Source of the DNA: Desulfitobacterium_A sp034927245
GTDB lineage: Bacteria > Bacillota > Desulfitobacteriia > Desulfitobacteriales > Desulfitobacteriaceae
Length of the DNA: 64,000 nucleotides
NCBI RefSeq assembly: GCF_034927245.1
Contig: NZ_JAYFQK010000039.1
Span: forward strand, 19,425 to 83,424
Reading direction: 5' to 3'
Positions 44,908 to 54,810 of this stretch are shown piece after piece. The position numbers were made by a program, and so were the translations under genes. A model generated the notes under the pieces. The model was not told the DNA's origin and did not search any database. It saw nothing but the letters and a program-made list of their open reading frames with translations. Each line of letters opens with the position of its first letter. Position 1 is the stretch's first letter.

Positions 44908-46026
44908 ATGTTAAAAAGATCGTGCTGGATCATGATTCTTTGTATTGGTGTCTTCCTATTATTAACAGGGTGTACCCAATCGAAAGAACCAAAGAATATC
45001 GTCATCGGAGTAGCATGGCCGTTTGCAACCAGCGACAACTTATTTAATGAAGGAATTGACCTCGCAGTAAAAGAGATTAATAGCAGCGGCGGAATTCAAG
45101 GGAAAGAACTTCAACTTCTTAAAAAAGATGATGGATCAGAACTTGAAAAAGGAATGGCAATTGCCCAGTCCTTTGCTGAAAATAAGGAAATCCAAGCGGT
45201 TATTGGGCATGAAAGTTCGTTTATATCCCTTCCGGCCTCGACAATTTATGAAAAAGCCGGTCTAGTCATGTTGTCCCCGACGTCCACAGCTGTAAACCTC
45301 ACGAAAAATGGATATCGGCATATTTTTCGTAACATTCCCAATGATGATGAAATAGCACGACAACTGGCCATTTACCTTGCTAAGCAAGGCTACCGCCGGA
45401 TGGTGATTTATTATTCAAATGATTCTTATGGAAACGGATTGGCCAATTCTTTCGAAGACTATTCCCGCTCCGCAGGTATAACGACGGTAGATCGTTTTGA
45501 CAATTACACTGACTTAGAAGATCTAAAACGATTGCATAATCGATGGCTTGCTTTAGGATTTGATGGAATCTTTATTGCTTACAATGTATCCGGGGGAGCC
45601 CAATTTATAGCGGATTGCGGTCAAGCAGGGATAAACGTTCCTTTTATTGCCGGAGATGCATTGGATTCTCCTCTTCTTTCTTCAATGGAGGATAAGGCAG
45701 CTAAAGGAACGATCGTCGGTTCTGTGTATAATCCAGAGAGTAGCCGTTCAGAAGTAAAGCAGTTTGTAAAAAACTTCTCGGAAGAATATAAGAAAATGCC
45801 CGATTCAAACGCAGCTTTAGGCTATGATGCCGTAAAACTTCTGGCAAAGGCCATCGAAAAATCGGATTTAAAGAACCGTTCGACGGTTGCTGCGGAAATG
45901 AGTAATTTAGGTCAGTATCCCGGTATCGTCGGTATCCATAAGCTGGACCAAAATGGCGATGACGTAGGCGATCTTGTGGTGCTGAAAAAATTGCAGTCTG
46001 GCGAATTTAAATGTATTGAGAAATAG
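44908..46026 (+). CDS. Substrate-binding lipoprotein (branched-chain amino-acid type)
   Basis: A 372-aa lipoprotein. The signal peptide ends in the lipobox LLTGC near residue 22. The mature part is a periplasmic-binding-protein type I fold of the LivJ/Peripla_BP_6 group (IVIGVAWPFATSDNLFNEGIDLAVKEIN, VIGHESSFISLPASTIYE, NAALGYDAVKLLAKAI). No matching amino-acid ABC permease or ATPase is nearby; instead an NHLM exporter follows within 27 bases. It may sense or bind the exported peptide, or give immunity; that is inference. A GTG at 44902 is an alternative start. Confidence 0.88.
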   Translation: MLKRSCWIMILCIGVFLLLTGCTQSKEPKNIVIGVAWPFATSDNLFNEGIDLAVKEINSSGGIQGKELQLLKKDDGSELEKGMAIAQSFAENKEIQAVIGHESSFISLPASTIYEKAGLVMLSPTSTAVNLTKNGYRHIFRNIPNDDEIARQLAIYLAKQGYRRMVIYYSNDSYGNGLANSFEDYSRSAGITTVDRFDNYTDLEDLKRLHNRWLALGFDGIFIAYNVSGGAQFIADCGQAGINVPFIAGDALDSPLLSSMEDKAAKGTIVGSVYNPESSRSEVKQFVKNFSEEYKKMPDSNAALGYDAVKLLAKAIEKSDLKNRSTVAAEMSNLGQYPGIVGIHKLDQNGDDVGDLVVLKKLQSGEFKCIEK

Positions 46027-46053
46027 GGATCTGCAGAAAAAGAGGTGCAAATC

Positions 46054-47001
46054 ATGAGTCAAAGCATATTCCGGGAAGTTTCCTTAAAAAGGCTTTCATC
46101 CCCAGAACAACTGGACCAGCTCATCAAGGTAACCTCACCACGGGCTTGGCTGGCTTTAATTGCGATTAGCTTACTTCTCATCAGCGCAATTATCTGGGGC
46201 CTTTTCGGGAATATTCCAACAAAAATTGGGGGACAAGGAATACTGCTCAATAACGGAGGAGTTTTTACCTTGAAGCACCACACCTCCGGTCGTGTAACGG
46301 ATGTTCGATTTAAAACTGGAGAAATTGTAAAAAAAGGGGATGTCATCGCTCGGATTGAAGTTCCTGAACTCGTTGAAAAAATTAACAGCCTGCAAAATAC
46401 CCAGCACGAAATGGAACTAAAGCAAGCCGTTAAAATACCGGAGTATCAGGCTTTGGGACAACAGATCCTTAAGCTTCGCGAAGAACTGGATTATAAATCG
46501 CAAATCGTTTCGAATATAGGGGGGCGAATCTTAGAGCTGAATATCGAGGAAGGAAGCATCATCCAACCGGGCGAGAACCTTGCCACCCTGGAACAACAGG
46601 ATGAAACCGTCAAAATGGAAGCTGTCATTTATGTCCCCGCCGAACAGGCAGGGGAAATTCTGCCCGGAATGGAAGTCCAAATCTCCCCCAGTATTGTGAA
46701 TAAAGAAGAATACGGCTATATGTTAGGAAGAGTGAATTCCGTTTCAAAGTATCCCGCAACGACCCAGAGCATGATGAAGACCTTAGGCAATGAAAATCTG
46801 GTGGCCTTGCTTTCCGGAAAGGGAGCACCTCTTATGGTCAAGATTGACTTAATTCCTGATGGCAGTACAAAAAGCGGTTATCGATGGTCATCTCCTGCAG
46901 GGCCTCCTATTACCATTAATAGCGGTACCCTTATTCAAGGGGATATCGTAATCAAGACAGAAAAGCCTCTCGGCAAAATCATACCACTTCTTAGTGAGTA
47001 A
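46054..47001 (+). CDS. NHLM secretion-system HlyD-like protein
   Basis: A 315-aa membrane fusion-type protein of the NHLM bacteriocin family (TIGR03794-like). There is one membrane helix near residues 30-50 (AWLALIAISLLLISAIIWGLFG). A biotinyl-lipoyl-like hairpin follows (GRVTDVRFKTGEIVKKGDVIARIE), with a short coiled region and a second lipoyl half (GRILELNIEEGSIIQPGENLATLE). It should link the ABC exporter to the cell exterior. GAGGT lies 7 bases before the ATG at 46054. It ends just before the peptidase-transporter gene. Confidence 0.9.
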   Translation: MSQSIFREVSLKRLSSPEQLDQLIKVTSPRAWLALIAISLLLISAIIWGLFGNIPTKIGGQGILLNNGGVFTLKHHTSGRVTDVRFKTGEIVKKGDVIARIEVPELVEKINSLQNTQHEMELKQAVKIPEYQALGQQILKLREELDYKSQIVSNIGGRILELNIEEGSIIQPGENLATLEQQDETVKMEAVIYVPAEQAGEILPGMEVQISPSIVNKEEYGYMLGRVNSVSKYPATTQSMMKTLGNENLVALLSGKGAPLMVKIDLIPDGSTKSGYRWSSPAGPPITINSGTLIQGDIVIKTEKPLGKIIPLLSE

Positions 47002-47020
47002 AAGCGGGGTGTTGAAATCA

Positions 47021-49177
47021 ATGGGAAAAAGTTATCGCGTGAAGGTTCCCACGACACTTCAAATGGAAGCGGTCGAATGCGGAGCGGCATCCCTAAAAAT
47101 GATTTTAGATTACTTTGGTAAACACATTCCGCTTGAGGAAGTCAGGGCAGCATGCGGCGTATCTCGTGACGGAAGTAAAGCCAGCAATATTTTGAAAGCA
47201 GCCAGAAATTATGGTTTGGAGGCCAAAGGGTTTAAAAAGGAACCTGAGAATTTGAAGGAAATGTCCCTGCCTTTGATTGTTCATTGGAATTTCAGTCATT
47301 TTCTGGTTCTTGAAGGCTTTCGCAAAGGGAAAGTTTTTCTGAATGATCCCGCTTCCGGAAGAAGAACTGTCACAGAAGAAGAATTTAATCAATCCTTTAC
47401 AGGGATCGTTCTGACCCTTACCCTAACTCCCCAATTCCAAAAGGAAGGAAATCAACAAAGCCTTACCCTTTCCTTAAAAAAACGTCTCAAAGGTTCAGAA
47501 ATCGCTTTAATCTATGTCATCCTTTTAGGACTTGCTCTCGTAATTCCGGGATTAGTTATTCCTGTATTTTCCGAAATTTTTGTGGACGATATTTTGCTGG
47601 GCGGAAGAAATTCCTGGATTACCCCCCTTCTGTTAGGAATGGGAGTAACCGCCATTCTCAGAGGAATTTTAACCTGGCTCCAGCAATTCTACTTATTAAG
47701 ATTAGAAACAAAAATTGCGTTAACAACCTCCGGCCAGTTTTTATGGCATATTTTAAGGCTGCCTGCCGAATTTTTTGCTCAGCGTTCAGCTGGGGATTTA
47801 ACCTCTCGGATGCAGAGCAATGACAGAGTTGCAAAACTATTGTCGGGAAAATTGGCAACCACAGCTTTAAATTTTATCATGATCATTTTCTACTTTGTGT
47901 TAATGCTTCTGTATAATGTCACCTTAACCCTAGTCGGCTTAGCCATTGCTCTTCTGAATGTTGTTTACCTCAAGTTTGTGTCCGCTAAACGAGTTGATCA
48001 GAACCGGAAGCTTTTAAAAGATCGAGGTTATGCTGCCGGTATAGGTATGACGGGCTTGCAAATCATCGAAACCCTTAAAGCAACAGGTTCAGAATCAAAC
48101 TTTTTTGCTAAATGGTCCGGATATCAGGCTAAAGCCCTGAATACCGAACAGGAACTCGGTGTTTCTACACAATTTTTAACGGTCTTCCCTACTTTCCTAA
48201 CAGGAATTAATAATATGATCATCCTCGTCCTCGGAGGGTATTTAATCCTTGAAGGGCAAATGACTATCGGTATGTTAGTCGCTTTTCAAAGTCTTATGAC
48301 CAGTTTTATGACTCCTGTGACAGAACTCGTAGGCCTTGCGGCAGAGCTTCAGGAAGTAGAAGGAGAAATGAACCGCTTAGATGATGTCTTAAAATACCCT
48401 GTCGATCAGAGAACACAGACGGAACCGGAAGAACTCGCCTCTGATGCAGGACAAAGACTGAAAGGATTTCTGGAACTAAGGCAAGTAAGCTTTGGCTATA
48501 ATTCACTCGAAGCTCCCTTAATTGAGGATTTTAATTTAACCCTCAGACCAGGATCCAGAGTCGCTCTCGTTGGAGGTTCAGGAAGCGGTAAATCTACAGT
48601 CGCTAAATTAGTGAGCGGTATTTACAAGCCCCGGTTCGGTGAAATCCTCTTTGATGAAAAACCCCGTTCAGCCTATTCCAAAGCCGTCATTAGCAATTCT
48701 CTGGCTATGGTCGACCAGGAAATCAGTATGTTCCAAGGCACGATACGAGATAACATCACCCTGTGGGATGAAACCATTTCGGAATTTGAACTCATTCGGG
48801 CAGCCAAAGATGCCTGTATCCACGATGATATCACAGCTCGCCACGGAGGCTATGATCATTGGGTAGAGGAAGGCGGAAAAAACTTCAGCGGAGGACAGCG
48901 ACAAAGGCTGGAAATTGCGAGAGCCTTAGTCCAAAACCCCACCCTTTTGATCATGGATGAAGCGACAAGTGCCCTCGATCCCTTAACCGAAAAAAGTGTG
49001 GATGAAAATATTCGGCGCCGCGGCTGCACCTGTATCATTGTGGCACATCGACTCAGTACAATTCGGGATTGTGATGAAATCATCGTCCTTGAGAAAGGGA
49101 AAATTGTTGAAAGAGGGACACATGAAGAGTTGTTTGAGCAGGACGGAATTTACGCTAAATTGATCAAAACAGGTTGA
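47021..49177 (+). CDS. NHLM ABC transporter with C39 peptidase domain
   Basis: A 718-aa peptidase-containing ABC exporter (TIGR03796-like). The N-terminal C39 cysteine protease has its triad visible: Cys20 in AVECGAASL, His93 in NFSHFLVLEG and Asp109 in LNDPASG. A six-helix exporter domain (about 165-450) follows, then the ATPase with Walker A GGSGSGKST, signature FSGGQRQRLEIARAL and Walker B LLIMDEATSALD. It should cleave the leader after the double glycine and export the core. The start is placed at ATG 47021; the frame is also open from GTG 46994, which overlaps the previous gene. Confidence 0.93.
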   Translation: MGKSYRVKVPTTLQMEAVECGAASLKMILDYFGKHIPLEEVRAACGVSRDGSKASNILKAARNYGLEAKGFKKEPENLKEMSLPLIVHWNFSHFLVLEGFRKGKVFLNDPASGRRTVTEEEFNQSFTGIVLTLTLTPQFQKEGNQQSLTLSLKKRLKGSEIALIYVILLGLALVIPGLVIPVFSEIFVDDILLGGRNSWITPLLLGMGVTAILRGILTWLQQFYLLRLETKIALTTSGQFLWHILRLPAEFFAQRSAGDLTSRMQSNDRVAKLLSGKLATTALNFIMIIFYFVLMLLYNVTLTLVGLAIALLNVVYLKFVSAKRVDQNRKLLKDRGYAAGIGMTGLQIIETLKATGSESNFFAKWSGYQAKALNTEQELGVSTQFLTVFPTFLTGINNMIILVLGGYLILEGQMTIGMLVAFQSLMTSFMTPVTELVGLAAELQEVEGEMNRLDDVLKYPVDQRTQTEPEELASDAGQRLKGFLELRQVSFGYNSLEAPLIEDFNLTLRPGSRVALVGGSGSGKSTVAKLVSGIYKPRFGEILFDEKPRSAYSKAVISNSLAMVDQEISMFQGTIRDNITLWDETISEFELIRAAKDACIHDDITARHGGYDHWVEEGGKNFSGGQRQRLEIARALVQNPTLLIMDEATSALDPLTEKSVDENIRRRGCTCIIVAHRLSTIRDCDEIIVLEKGKIVERGTHEELFEQDGIYAKLIKTG

Positions 49178-49202
49178 TTATCGTTAAAAAGCGGGTGATT
49201 TA

Positions 49203-51923
49203 TTGAGTATTCAAGACTTTTTTCACCAAAAAGGCATTCTGTTTCCCATTAAGGGAAATAAACCTCGAATTCTTGATGATGATAACTATGTCTGGATGGT
49301 TGAACAAGGGGAGATTTCTGTCTTTCTAACCACTCTTACCCCAGACTGTAAACCGGGAGTCAAAACCTTTTTATTTACAGTTCGGGAGGGAGACTTGCTT
49401 TTTGGTATGACCCCTGAAGGTTCCAAGGAGAAAAGTTGTCTCCTTACATCAGGACTCGTCGGTTCAACCCTGATTCGTCTCGAGGTAAGCTTGCTAAGTA
49501 CATTGTTTTCCGGAGAAACGGCAGAAGAAATGACAAATCGGGTTCAGGACTGGTTCAGTGCTTGTGAACAATTAAGCCACGAAAAATATACGTACCCAAA
49601 AGAAATTGCAGCAACCGAAGAAGAGTTGGGAGAAAAGTTAGGACAGGAATATTCCTATACAACAGACGCTCGGGTTAGGAAAAATTATCATAGCCAGGTT
49701 CTCTATAGTGCCCTTGCTCTATGGGAAGAACAAGAACGTGAGGTTGGAAAACGTCTTCAAGAAAAGGCAAGCTCTGATCACCGTCTTATGACAAACTCAA
49801 TCTACAGACTGGCCTCAATTAATCAAAAAAAGAATGAAAACCACCTTCAAGAAGAAAGTGGTCATGCTCTATTAGATGCTTGCCGTTTAGTTGGCCAAAG
49901 CATGAATATTGAGATTGTTCCCCCCCCCTTAAACCGAGATGACAGCTCAAGTGATCTTCATTTAGAGGATATTGCCCGTGCCTCCCGTATTCGGACCAGA
50001 GAAGTCGTCTTGCAAGGAGAATGGTACAAACAGGATGAAGGACCTATCCTGGGGTATAAGGAAGACGATAATCAACCGATTGCCTTGATTCCTGCTTCGC
50101 CTTCTAAATATTTCTACCACGATACTTCCTTGGGAATAAAGAAAGTCGTGGACAAAGAGACTGCTGCGCAAATTAAGGGTTTTGGCTTTGTTTTTTATCG
50201 ACCGTTTGCACCTAAGATAATTAGGCTTCGAGACCTTGTAACATTTGGTTTCCAAAACTGCTGGAAACGGGATTTGAGTACGATTGTCTTGATGGGGATC
50301 TTTGGAGGTCTATTGGGAACAGCAACACCTATAGCTACAGGAATTGTTTTCAACACAATTATCCCTGAAGGAGCTAAAGGGCAATTACTTCAAATTGCGC
50401 TAATCCTAAGTACAAGTGTCCTCGCCGCCATGCTTTTTCAATTTACTCGCTCACTGGCCGTATTACGTATGGAGGGCAAAATGGATAGTTCCCTGCAGTC
50501 CGCAGTCTGGGATCGCCTAATTAGCCTTCCGGTACCCTTTTTTAAACAATTCTCGGCAGGAGAATTAGCCATGCGAGCAATGAGTATCAGCCAAATTCGA
50601 CTTATCCTTTCGGGAACAACCCTTAATGCAATTTTATCCAGTCTTTTTTCTGTCTTTACTTTTGCTCTTCTCTTTTACTATGACTCAAGGCTTGCCTTCA
50701 TAGCAACTTTACTTGTTCTGGCTGCAATTATTGTTATGGGTTATTTAGGTTATCGGCAAGTAAGCTACGAGCGCAAAATATTGGAAATCTCCAATAATAT
50801 CTCGGGTATGATGTTCCAATTCATCGGAGGAGTGACGAAATTCCGGGTAGCAGGAGCTGAAATCCGAGCTTTTCATCGCTGGGCCAAGGAATTTGGAGAA
50901 CAGCGGAAATTATCCTTTAAGAAGGAAACTTTAGGCAACGTATTAGTCACATTCAACTCATTTTTTCCGATCCTATCAAATCTTGTTATTTTCTATACGC
51001 TGACGTCAACCCAAGGCGCTTTGTCACCCGGCCAATTTATCGCTTTCAATTCAGCCTTTGTAACCTTTATGCTTTCCATGGTTTCGTTATCTGAGTCTTT
51101 GATTAGTGCCAATATCGTTATTCCCTTATATCAAAAAGCGAAGCCTATTCTTGAAACTTTACCAGAGTATGATGAAACAAAAATTAACCCCAAGCCCCTA
51201 ACGGGATCAATTGAGGTCAGTCATGTATCTTTTCGTTATAATGAAGACGGCCCTTTGATCTTGAAAGATATTTCGCTGCAGATCAATGAGGGTGATTATG
51301 CAGCAATCGTGGGCACTTCGGGCTGTGGCAAATCAACTTTATTCAGGGTTTTGCTGGGCTTTGAAAAGACAGAAATGGGAAAGGTTTATTATAACGGTCA
51401 GGACTTGTCCAAAGTTGATATTCGAATGGTCCGCAAGCAAATAGGCGTCGTCCTGCAAAATGGGAAACTGATGACGGGAAACATCTTTAGCAATATTACC
51501 GGATCCAATCCTTTCCTCACAATAGACGATGCATGGGAAGCAGCCAGGATGGCCGGTATTGAAGAAGATATCAAAGAGATGCCAATGGGAATGCATACGA
51601 TTATTACTGAAGGCTCCGGGTCAATCTCAGGAGGACAAATGCAACGTTTGATGATCGCCCGCGCCATTATTAACAAACCTAAAATTATTTATTTCGATGA
51701 AGCGACCAGCGCTTTAGACAACCGTACGCAGGCCATTGTCAGCGATAGTCTGGATCGGCTTCAGGCGACACGAGTCGTTATTGCCCATCGCCTAAGTACT
51801 ATTATGAACTGCAATAAGATTTTCGTCATGGATCAGGGCAGAATCGTAGAAAGCGGAACTTATCAAGAGCTAATGGATCGCCAAGGTCTTTTTACTGAGC
51901 TGGCCAAAAGGCAACTGGCGTAA
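49203..51923 (+). CDS. NHLM ABC transporter permease/ATP-binding protein, second component
   Basis: A 906-aa protein of the second NHLM transporter family (TIGR03797-like). The long N-terminal part (about 1-340) has no peptidase motif; its start resembles a cyclic-nucleotide-binding-like domain. An exporter membrane domain (about 355-640) follows, then an ATPase with Walker A GTSGCGKST, signature ISGGQMQRLMIARAI and Walker B IIYFDEATSALD. It probably pairs with the peptidase-containing transporter as a heterodimer. It starts at TTG with GGGTGATTTA directly upstream, 25 bases after the previous stop. Confidence 0.92.
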   Translation: MSIQDFFHQKGILFPIKGNKPRILDDDNYVWMVEQGEISVFLTTLTPDCKPGVKTFLFTVREGDLLFGMTPEGSKEKSCLLTSGLVGSTLIRLEVSLLSTLFSGETAEEMTNRVQDWFSACEQLSHEKYTYPKEIAATEEELGEKLGQEYSYTTDARVRKNYHSQVLYSALALWEEQEREVGKRLQEKASSDHRLMTNSIYRLASINQKKNENHLQEESGHALLDACRLVGQSMNIEIVPPPLNRDDSSSDLHLEDIARASRIRTREVVLQGEWYKQDEGPILGYKEDDNQPIALIPASPSKYFYHDTSLGIKKVVDKETAAQIKGFGFVFYRPFAPKIIRLRDLVTFGFQNCWKRDLSTIVLMGIFGGLLGTATPIATGIVFNTIIPEGAKGQLLQIALILSTSVLAAMLFQFTRSLAVLRMEGKMDSSLQSAVWDRLISLPVPFFKQFSAGELAMRAMSISQIRLILSGTTLNAILSSLFSVFTFALLFYYDSRLAFIATLLVLAAIIVMGYLGYRQVSYERKILEISNNISGMMFQFIGGVTKFRVAGAEIRAFHRWAKEFGEQRKLSFKKETLGNVLVTFNSFFPILSNLVIFYTLTSTQGALSPGQFIAFNSAFVTFMLSMVSLSESLISANIVIPLYQKAKPILETLPEYDETKINPKPLTGSIEVSHVSFRYNEDGPLILKDISLQINEGDYAAIVGTSGCGKSTLFRVLLGFEKTEMGKVYYNGQDLSKVDIRMVRKQIGVVLQNGKLMTGNIFSNITGSNPFLTIDDAWEAARMAGIEEDIKEMPMGMHTIITEGSGSISGGQMQRLMIARAIINKPKIIYFDEATSALDNRTQAIVSDSLDRLQATRVVIAHRLSTIMNCNKIFVMDQGRIVESGTYQELMDRQGLFTELAKRQLA

Positions 51924-51978
51924 CAAAGTAATCTCTATTCTTTCTTTGCCCTTTCCGTTCCAAAGATTGTGTCCAAAA

Positions 51979-52020
51979 AACACCCCCTGCTGTAGGAAAA
52001 CAACTACAAAAGGGGGTGTT
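51979..52020. terminator. Terminator between NHLM operon and CoA-transferase
   Basis: Outer stem AACACCCCCT / AGGGGGTGTT with inner stem TGTAG / CTACA. On the minus strand it is followed by six T, so it clearly terminates the CoA-transferase transcript. It may also stop the NHLM operon. Confidence 0.8.
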
Positions 52021-52043
52021 GCTATGCGAGGGAAAACGTTTTT

Positions 52044-53378
52044 TTACCAAATCCTGTTTATTTCGGCTTGTCGGCGCAGCTCCTCGCGAAAGTCCGGATG
52101 CGCAATGTTGATGAGCGCTTCAACGCGGCGGCTCACATTTAGTCCGCGCAGCCAGGCAATGCCGTATTCCGTCACCACGTAGTCCGTGTCGTTGCGGGAC
52201 GTGGTGACGACCGAGCCTTCCCGCAAAAACGGCACAATCTTCGAGTGAAGAACCTCTTTACCGCTTTCGTCCTTGGTGGTATAGGTGGAGTGCATGGCGA
52301 TAATCGACTTGCCGCCGGGAGACATCTGCGCGCCCTGCACTGTTTCCGACTGTCCGCCAGTGCCGGACCACTGGGTGTGGCCGACCGTTTCCGAAGCGCA
52401 TTGGCCGGTAAGGTCAACCTCCAGTGTGGCGTTCACCGAAATAAATTTGTTGTTTTTTCCAATGGTGTACGGGTCATTGGTAAATGTGCAGGATTTAAAC
52501 AAAACAGATGGATTATTGTCGATGTAGTCGTACAGCCTCTGGCTGCCCATTGTGAAAGAGCAAACCGAGTAACCATTGAGCAAACCCTTTTGGGAATTGT
52601 CCACTGCGCCGCATTCAATCAAATCCACCATAGTTTCCGTAAACATTTCTGTGTGGATTCCCAAATGACGCTTGCTCTTCAGCTCCGTCGCCACCGCATT
52701 CGGAATATTGCCGATTCCCAGCTGAATCGTGGAGCCGTCCTCGATCAGTGAAGCAACATATCTGCCGATTGCCGCATCCACTTCGGTGTAGGGAGCTAGC
52801 TTGCTTTTGAAGATGGGGCGGTCGGATTCCACAACTGCCGCAACCTCGGAAATGTGAACCTGTGTGTCACCGAAGGTACGGGGAAAATTGGGGTTCACCT
52901 CCACGATGGCAAGCGCCCCCTTGTTGATCAGATCCCGCTCGTAAATCGCGCTGATGGACAGGGACATATAGCCGTGCTGATCCATGGGGGATACAGTGGC
53001 CAGCACCACGGGACGGCGGTTTTCATAAGCGATGCGGTCAAGGGTTTTGCGCAGAATGGAGGTAGAGCTTTGGGGCACATCGCTCACCAGTTTTTTGGTC
53101 TGTGCATCGCGCAGACCGGCATTGAAAAACCAGCCGTTATGTGCCATAACCCCCTTCATTTCAGGGTCCTTGAACGATTCGTAATACTTTAGGGGCAGGC
53201 AGGTATTCAAAACCGTATTTTTTACGCCGGTTTTCTTGAGGTACTGCAATTTTTCAAGAATCGCCTCAGGCTCCCCGGCCGCTTGGGCAGAAAACATATA
53301 ATCGTTGTCCTGAATTAATTCCAGCGCCTGTTCGGCGGTCATTTTTTTCTCACGATATATTTCTTCAAACGATCTCAT
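52044..53378 (-). CDS. Acetyl-CoA hydrolase/transferase-family CoA-transferase
   Basis: A 444-aa CoA-transferase of the 4-hydroxybutyrate/butyryl-CoA:acetate type. The family core is visible: IQLGIGNIPNAVATEL, HLGIHTEMFTETMVDLIECGAV with the probable catalytic glutamate in TEMF, and the C-terminal SRNDTDYVVTEYGIAWLRG. It should activate a short carboxylic acid by exchange with acetyl-CoA; which acid is unknown. The ATG at 53378 is chosen because AAAGGAAG lies 6 bases upstream. A 60-base count at 52081 gives 57% GC, higher than the flanking genes. It forms an operon with the upstream MFS gene. Confidence 0.9.
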   Translation of the reverse strand: MRSFEEIYREKKMTAEQALELIQDNDYMFSAQAAGEPEAILEKLQYLKKTGVKNTVLNTCLPLKYYESFKDPEMKGVMAHNGWFFNAGLRDAQTKKLVSDVPQSSTSILRKTLDRIAYENRRPVVLATVSPMDQHGYMSLSISAIYERDLINKGALAIVEVNPNFPRTFGDTQVHISEVAAVVESDRPIFKSKLAPYTEVDAAIGRYVASLIEDGSTIQLGIGNIPNAVATELKSKRHLGIHTEMFTETMVDLIECGAVDNSQKGLLNGYSVCSFTMGSQRLYDYIDNNPSVLFKSCTFTNDPYTIGKNNKFISVNATLEVDLTGQCASETVGHTQWSGTGGQSETVQGAQMSPGGKSIIAMHSTYTTKDESGKEVLHSKIVPFLREGSVVTTSRNDTDYVVTEYGIAWLRGLNVSRRVEALINIAHPDFREELRRQAEINRIW

Positions 53379-53398
53379 AAAAATCTTCCTTTCCATAC

Positions 53399-54607
53399 TT
53401 ACTTCTTCTTTTCCTTTGCTGTGCGTCCTGTTTCCGGAAGAAGGAACGATCCGAGGAAGAAGGTTGCGCTCATCACCAGCGCGATGGTCAATCCGGCCGA
53501 ATACCCGGATTTGTCAATCACAATGCCGATCAGATAGAACACTACCGATTCGATCACATAGGACAGCGCCCAGAACAGCCCCATAATGGTCGTCAGCTTT
53601 GCGGGAGACATGTTCGGCAATTCCTGCGGAATCATTACGAGGGAAGTGATCGGCAAGAACATCAGCACGCCGATGGCCAAGGCGGCAATCATCGAAAGCA
53701 TACCGTTTTTCGTGTTAAACATCAGCACGCCGAACAAGGTCATGGCCAGACCGCTCCAACGGATCACGGGCAGGCGCTTGAAGTACACCTTAGACAGCAT
53801 AATCGCCAGCACGGAACCGACGACGCCGCCGACCGCCACCAAGATGCTGAGTGTTTTAGAGTTGATTGCGGTTACGCCGGAAATCGGGAAAATATTGAGC
53901 AGAACAATGTAGAAGGTAAGTAATCCGGAATAGGTAAGCGGCAGGAACCAGTTGATTTTTTCCTTAAGCGCATCTCCTATGGTATATTTCTCCGTATCTG
54001 CACCGGATGAACGATTCAACTCAAAGTCCTGTCCCACAATCGGCCATGCGATAAACAATACGGCGCTGATTGCTGCGAAAAATGCCATACTGTACTGCCA
54101 GGTCTGCATCCAGTGGATGACTGGGCCGACGATCAGCATTGCGATGATTCCGCCGACATTGTAGGCAACGTTATTGATCGCATTGACCGTCGGGCGCTTT
54201 TCAGGGGCAAAAAAGTGAATGACAACGGGGCTGAAATAAACCACATACAGCGCACCACCAAACCCCATAAGGAAACGACCCAAAATAAAAATCCAATACT
54301 GCGGCGCCAGCACAGCCAGCACACTGCCCGTGACAATCAGCCCAGAACCCAAGCCGATCGCCTTTTTGGGCAGCAGCTTGACAAGAATTCCGGCGGCCAT
54401 GAAGTTACCGATGATTTTGGCGATGGTGATGGCGTTGGAAATAAAGGTTGCCGATGCAAACGACTGCAGATCGAAATACTCCATAATCTGCGGCGTCAGC
54501 GTGCTGCCGGCGATCCAGTTCACAGCGAAAAACGCGTATGTGAAAAACATCACCATCTCAATCAGTATGACTCTGACGGAAGATATTTTTTTCTCTTGCT
54601 CTAGCAT
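53399..54607 (-). CDS. MFS transporter in the CoA-transferase operon
   Basis: A 402-aa, 12-helix major facilitator. The loop 2-3 region reads VKLLPKKAIGLGSG rather than the drug-pump motif. Helix 4-5 has GRFLMGFGGALYVVYFSPVV. It resembles carriers of organic anions of the nitrate/nitrite-like or cyanate-permease MFS groups. With a CoA-transferase 20 bases downstream, import of a carboxylate is plausible (inference). GAGAGG is 5 bases before the ATG at 54607. GC is elevated like that of its partner (57% in a 60-base count at 53761). Confidence 0.85.
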   Translation of the reverse strand: MLEQEKKISSVRVILIEMVMFFTYAFFAVNWIAGSTLTPQIMEYFDLQSFASATFISNAITIAKIIGNFMAAGILVKLLPKKAIGLGSGLIVTGSVLAVLAPQYWIFILGRFLMGFGGALYVVYFSPVVIHFFAPEKRPTVNAINNVAYNVGGIIAMLIVGPVIHWMQTWQYSMAFFAAISAVLFIAWPIVGQDFELNRSSGADTEKYTIGDALKEKINWFLPLTYSGLLTFYIVLLNIFPISGVTAINSKTLSILVAVGGVVGSVLAIMLSKVYFKRLPVIRWSGLAMTLFGVLMFNTKNGMLSMIAALAIGVLMFLPITSLVMIPQELPNMSPAKLTTIMGLFWALSYVIESVVFYLIGIVIDKSGYSAGLTIALVMSATFFLGSFLLPETGRTAKEKKK

Positions 54608-54810
54608 AAACACCTCTCCTCTCGCTTGCGTACGGCCGCGCGCAAGCAGTTCATTTCGTCTGCTTTAGCCAAAGCTTTTCCTCGCTATTATCATAACACG
54701 GTGTTTTTTCAAAAGAGAAATACATAAATTTCATACCCGTATGAATCAAATTCATACAAAAGCACCTCTTGATCAACAATTTCGGGATTACAATCATAAG
54801 ATTTCCAAGT

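Noticed and set aside
52172..54668. Several long plus-strand ORFs inside the CoA-transferase and MFS genes
   Set aside because: They are shadows created by the higher GC of the cassette. The minus-strand frames have clear family motifs; the plus-strand ones do not.
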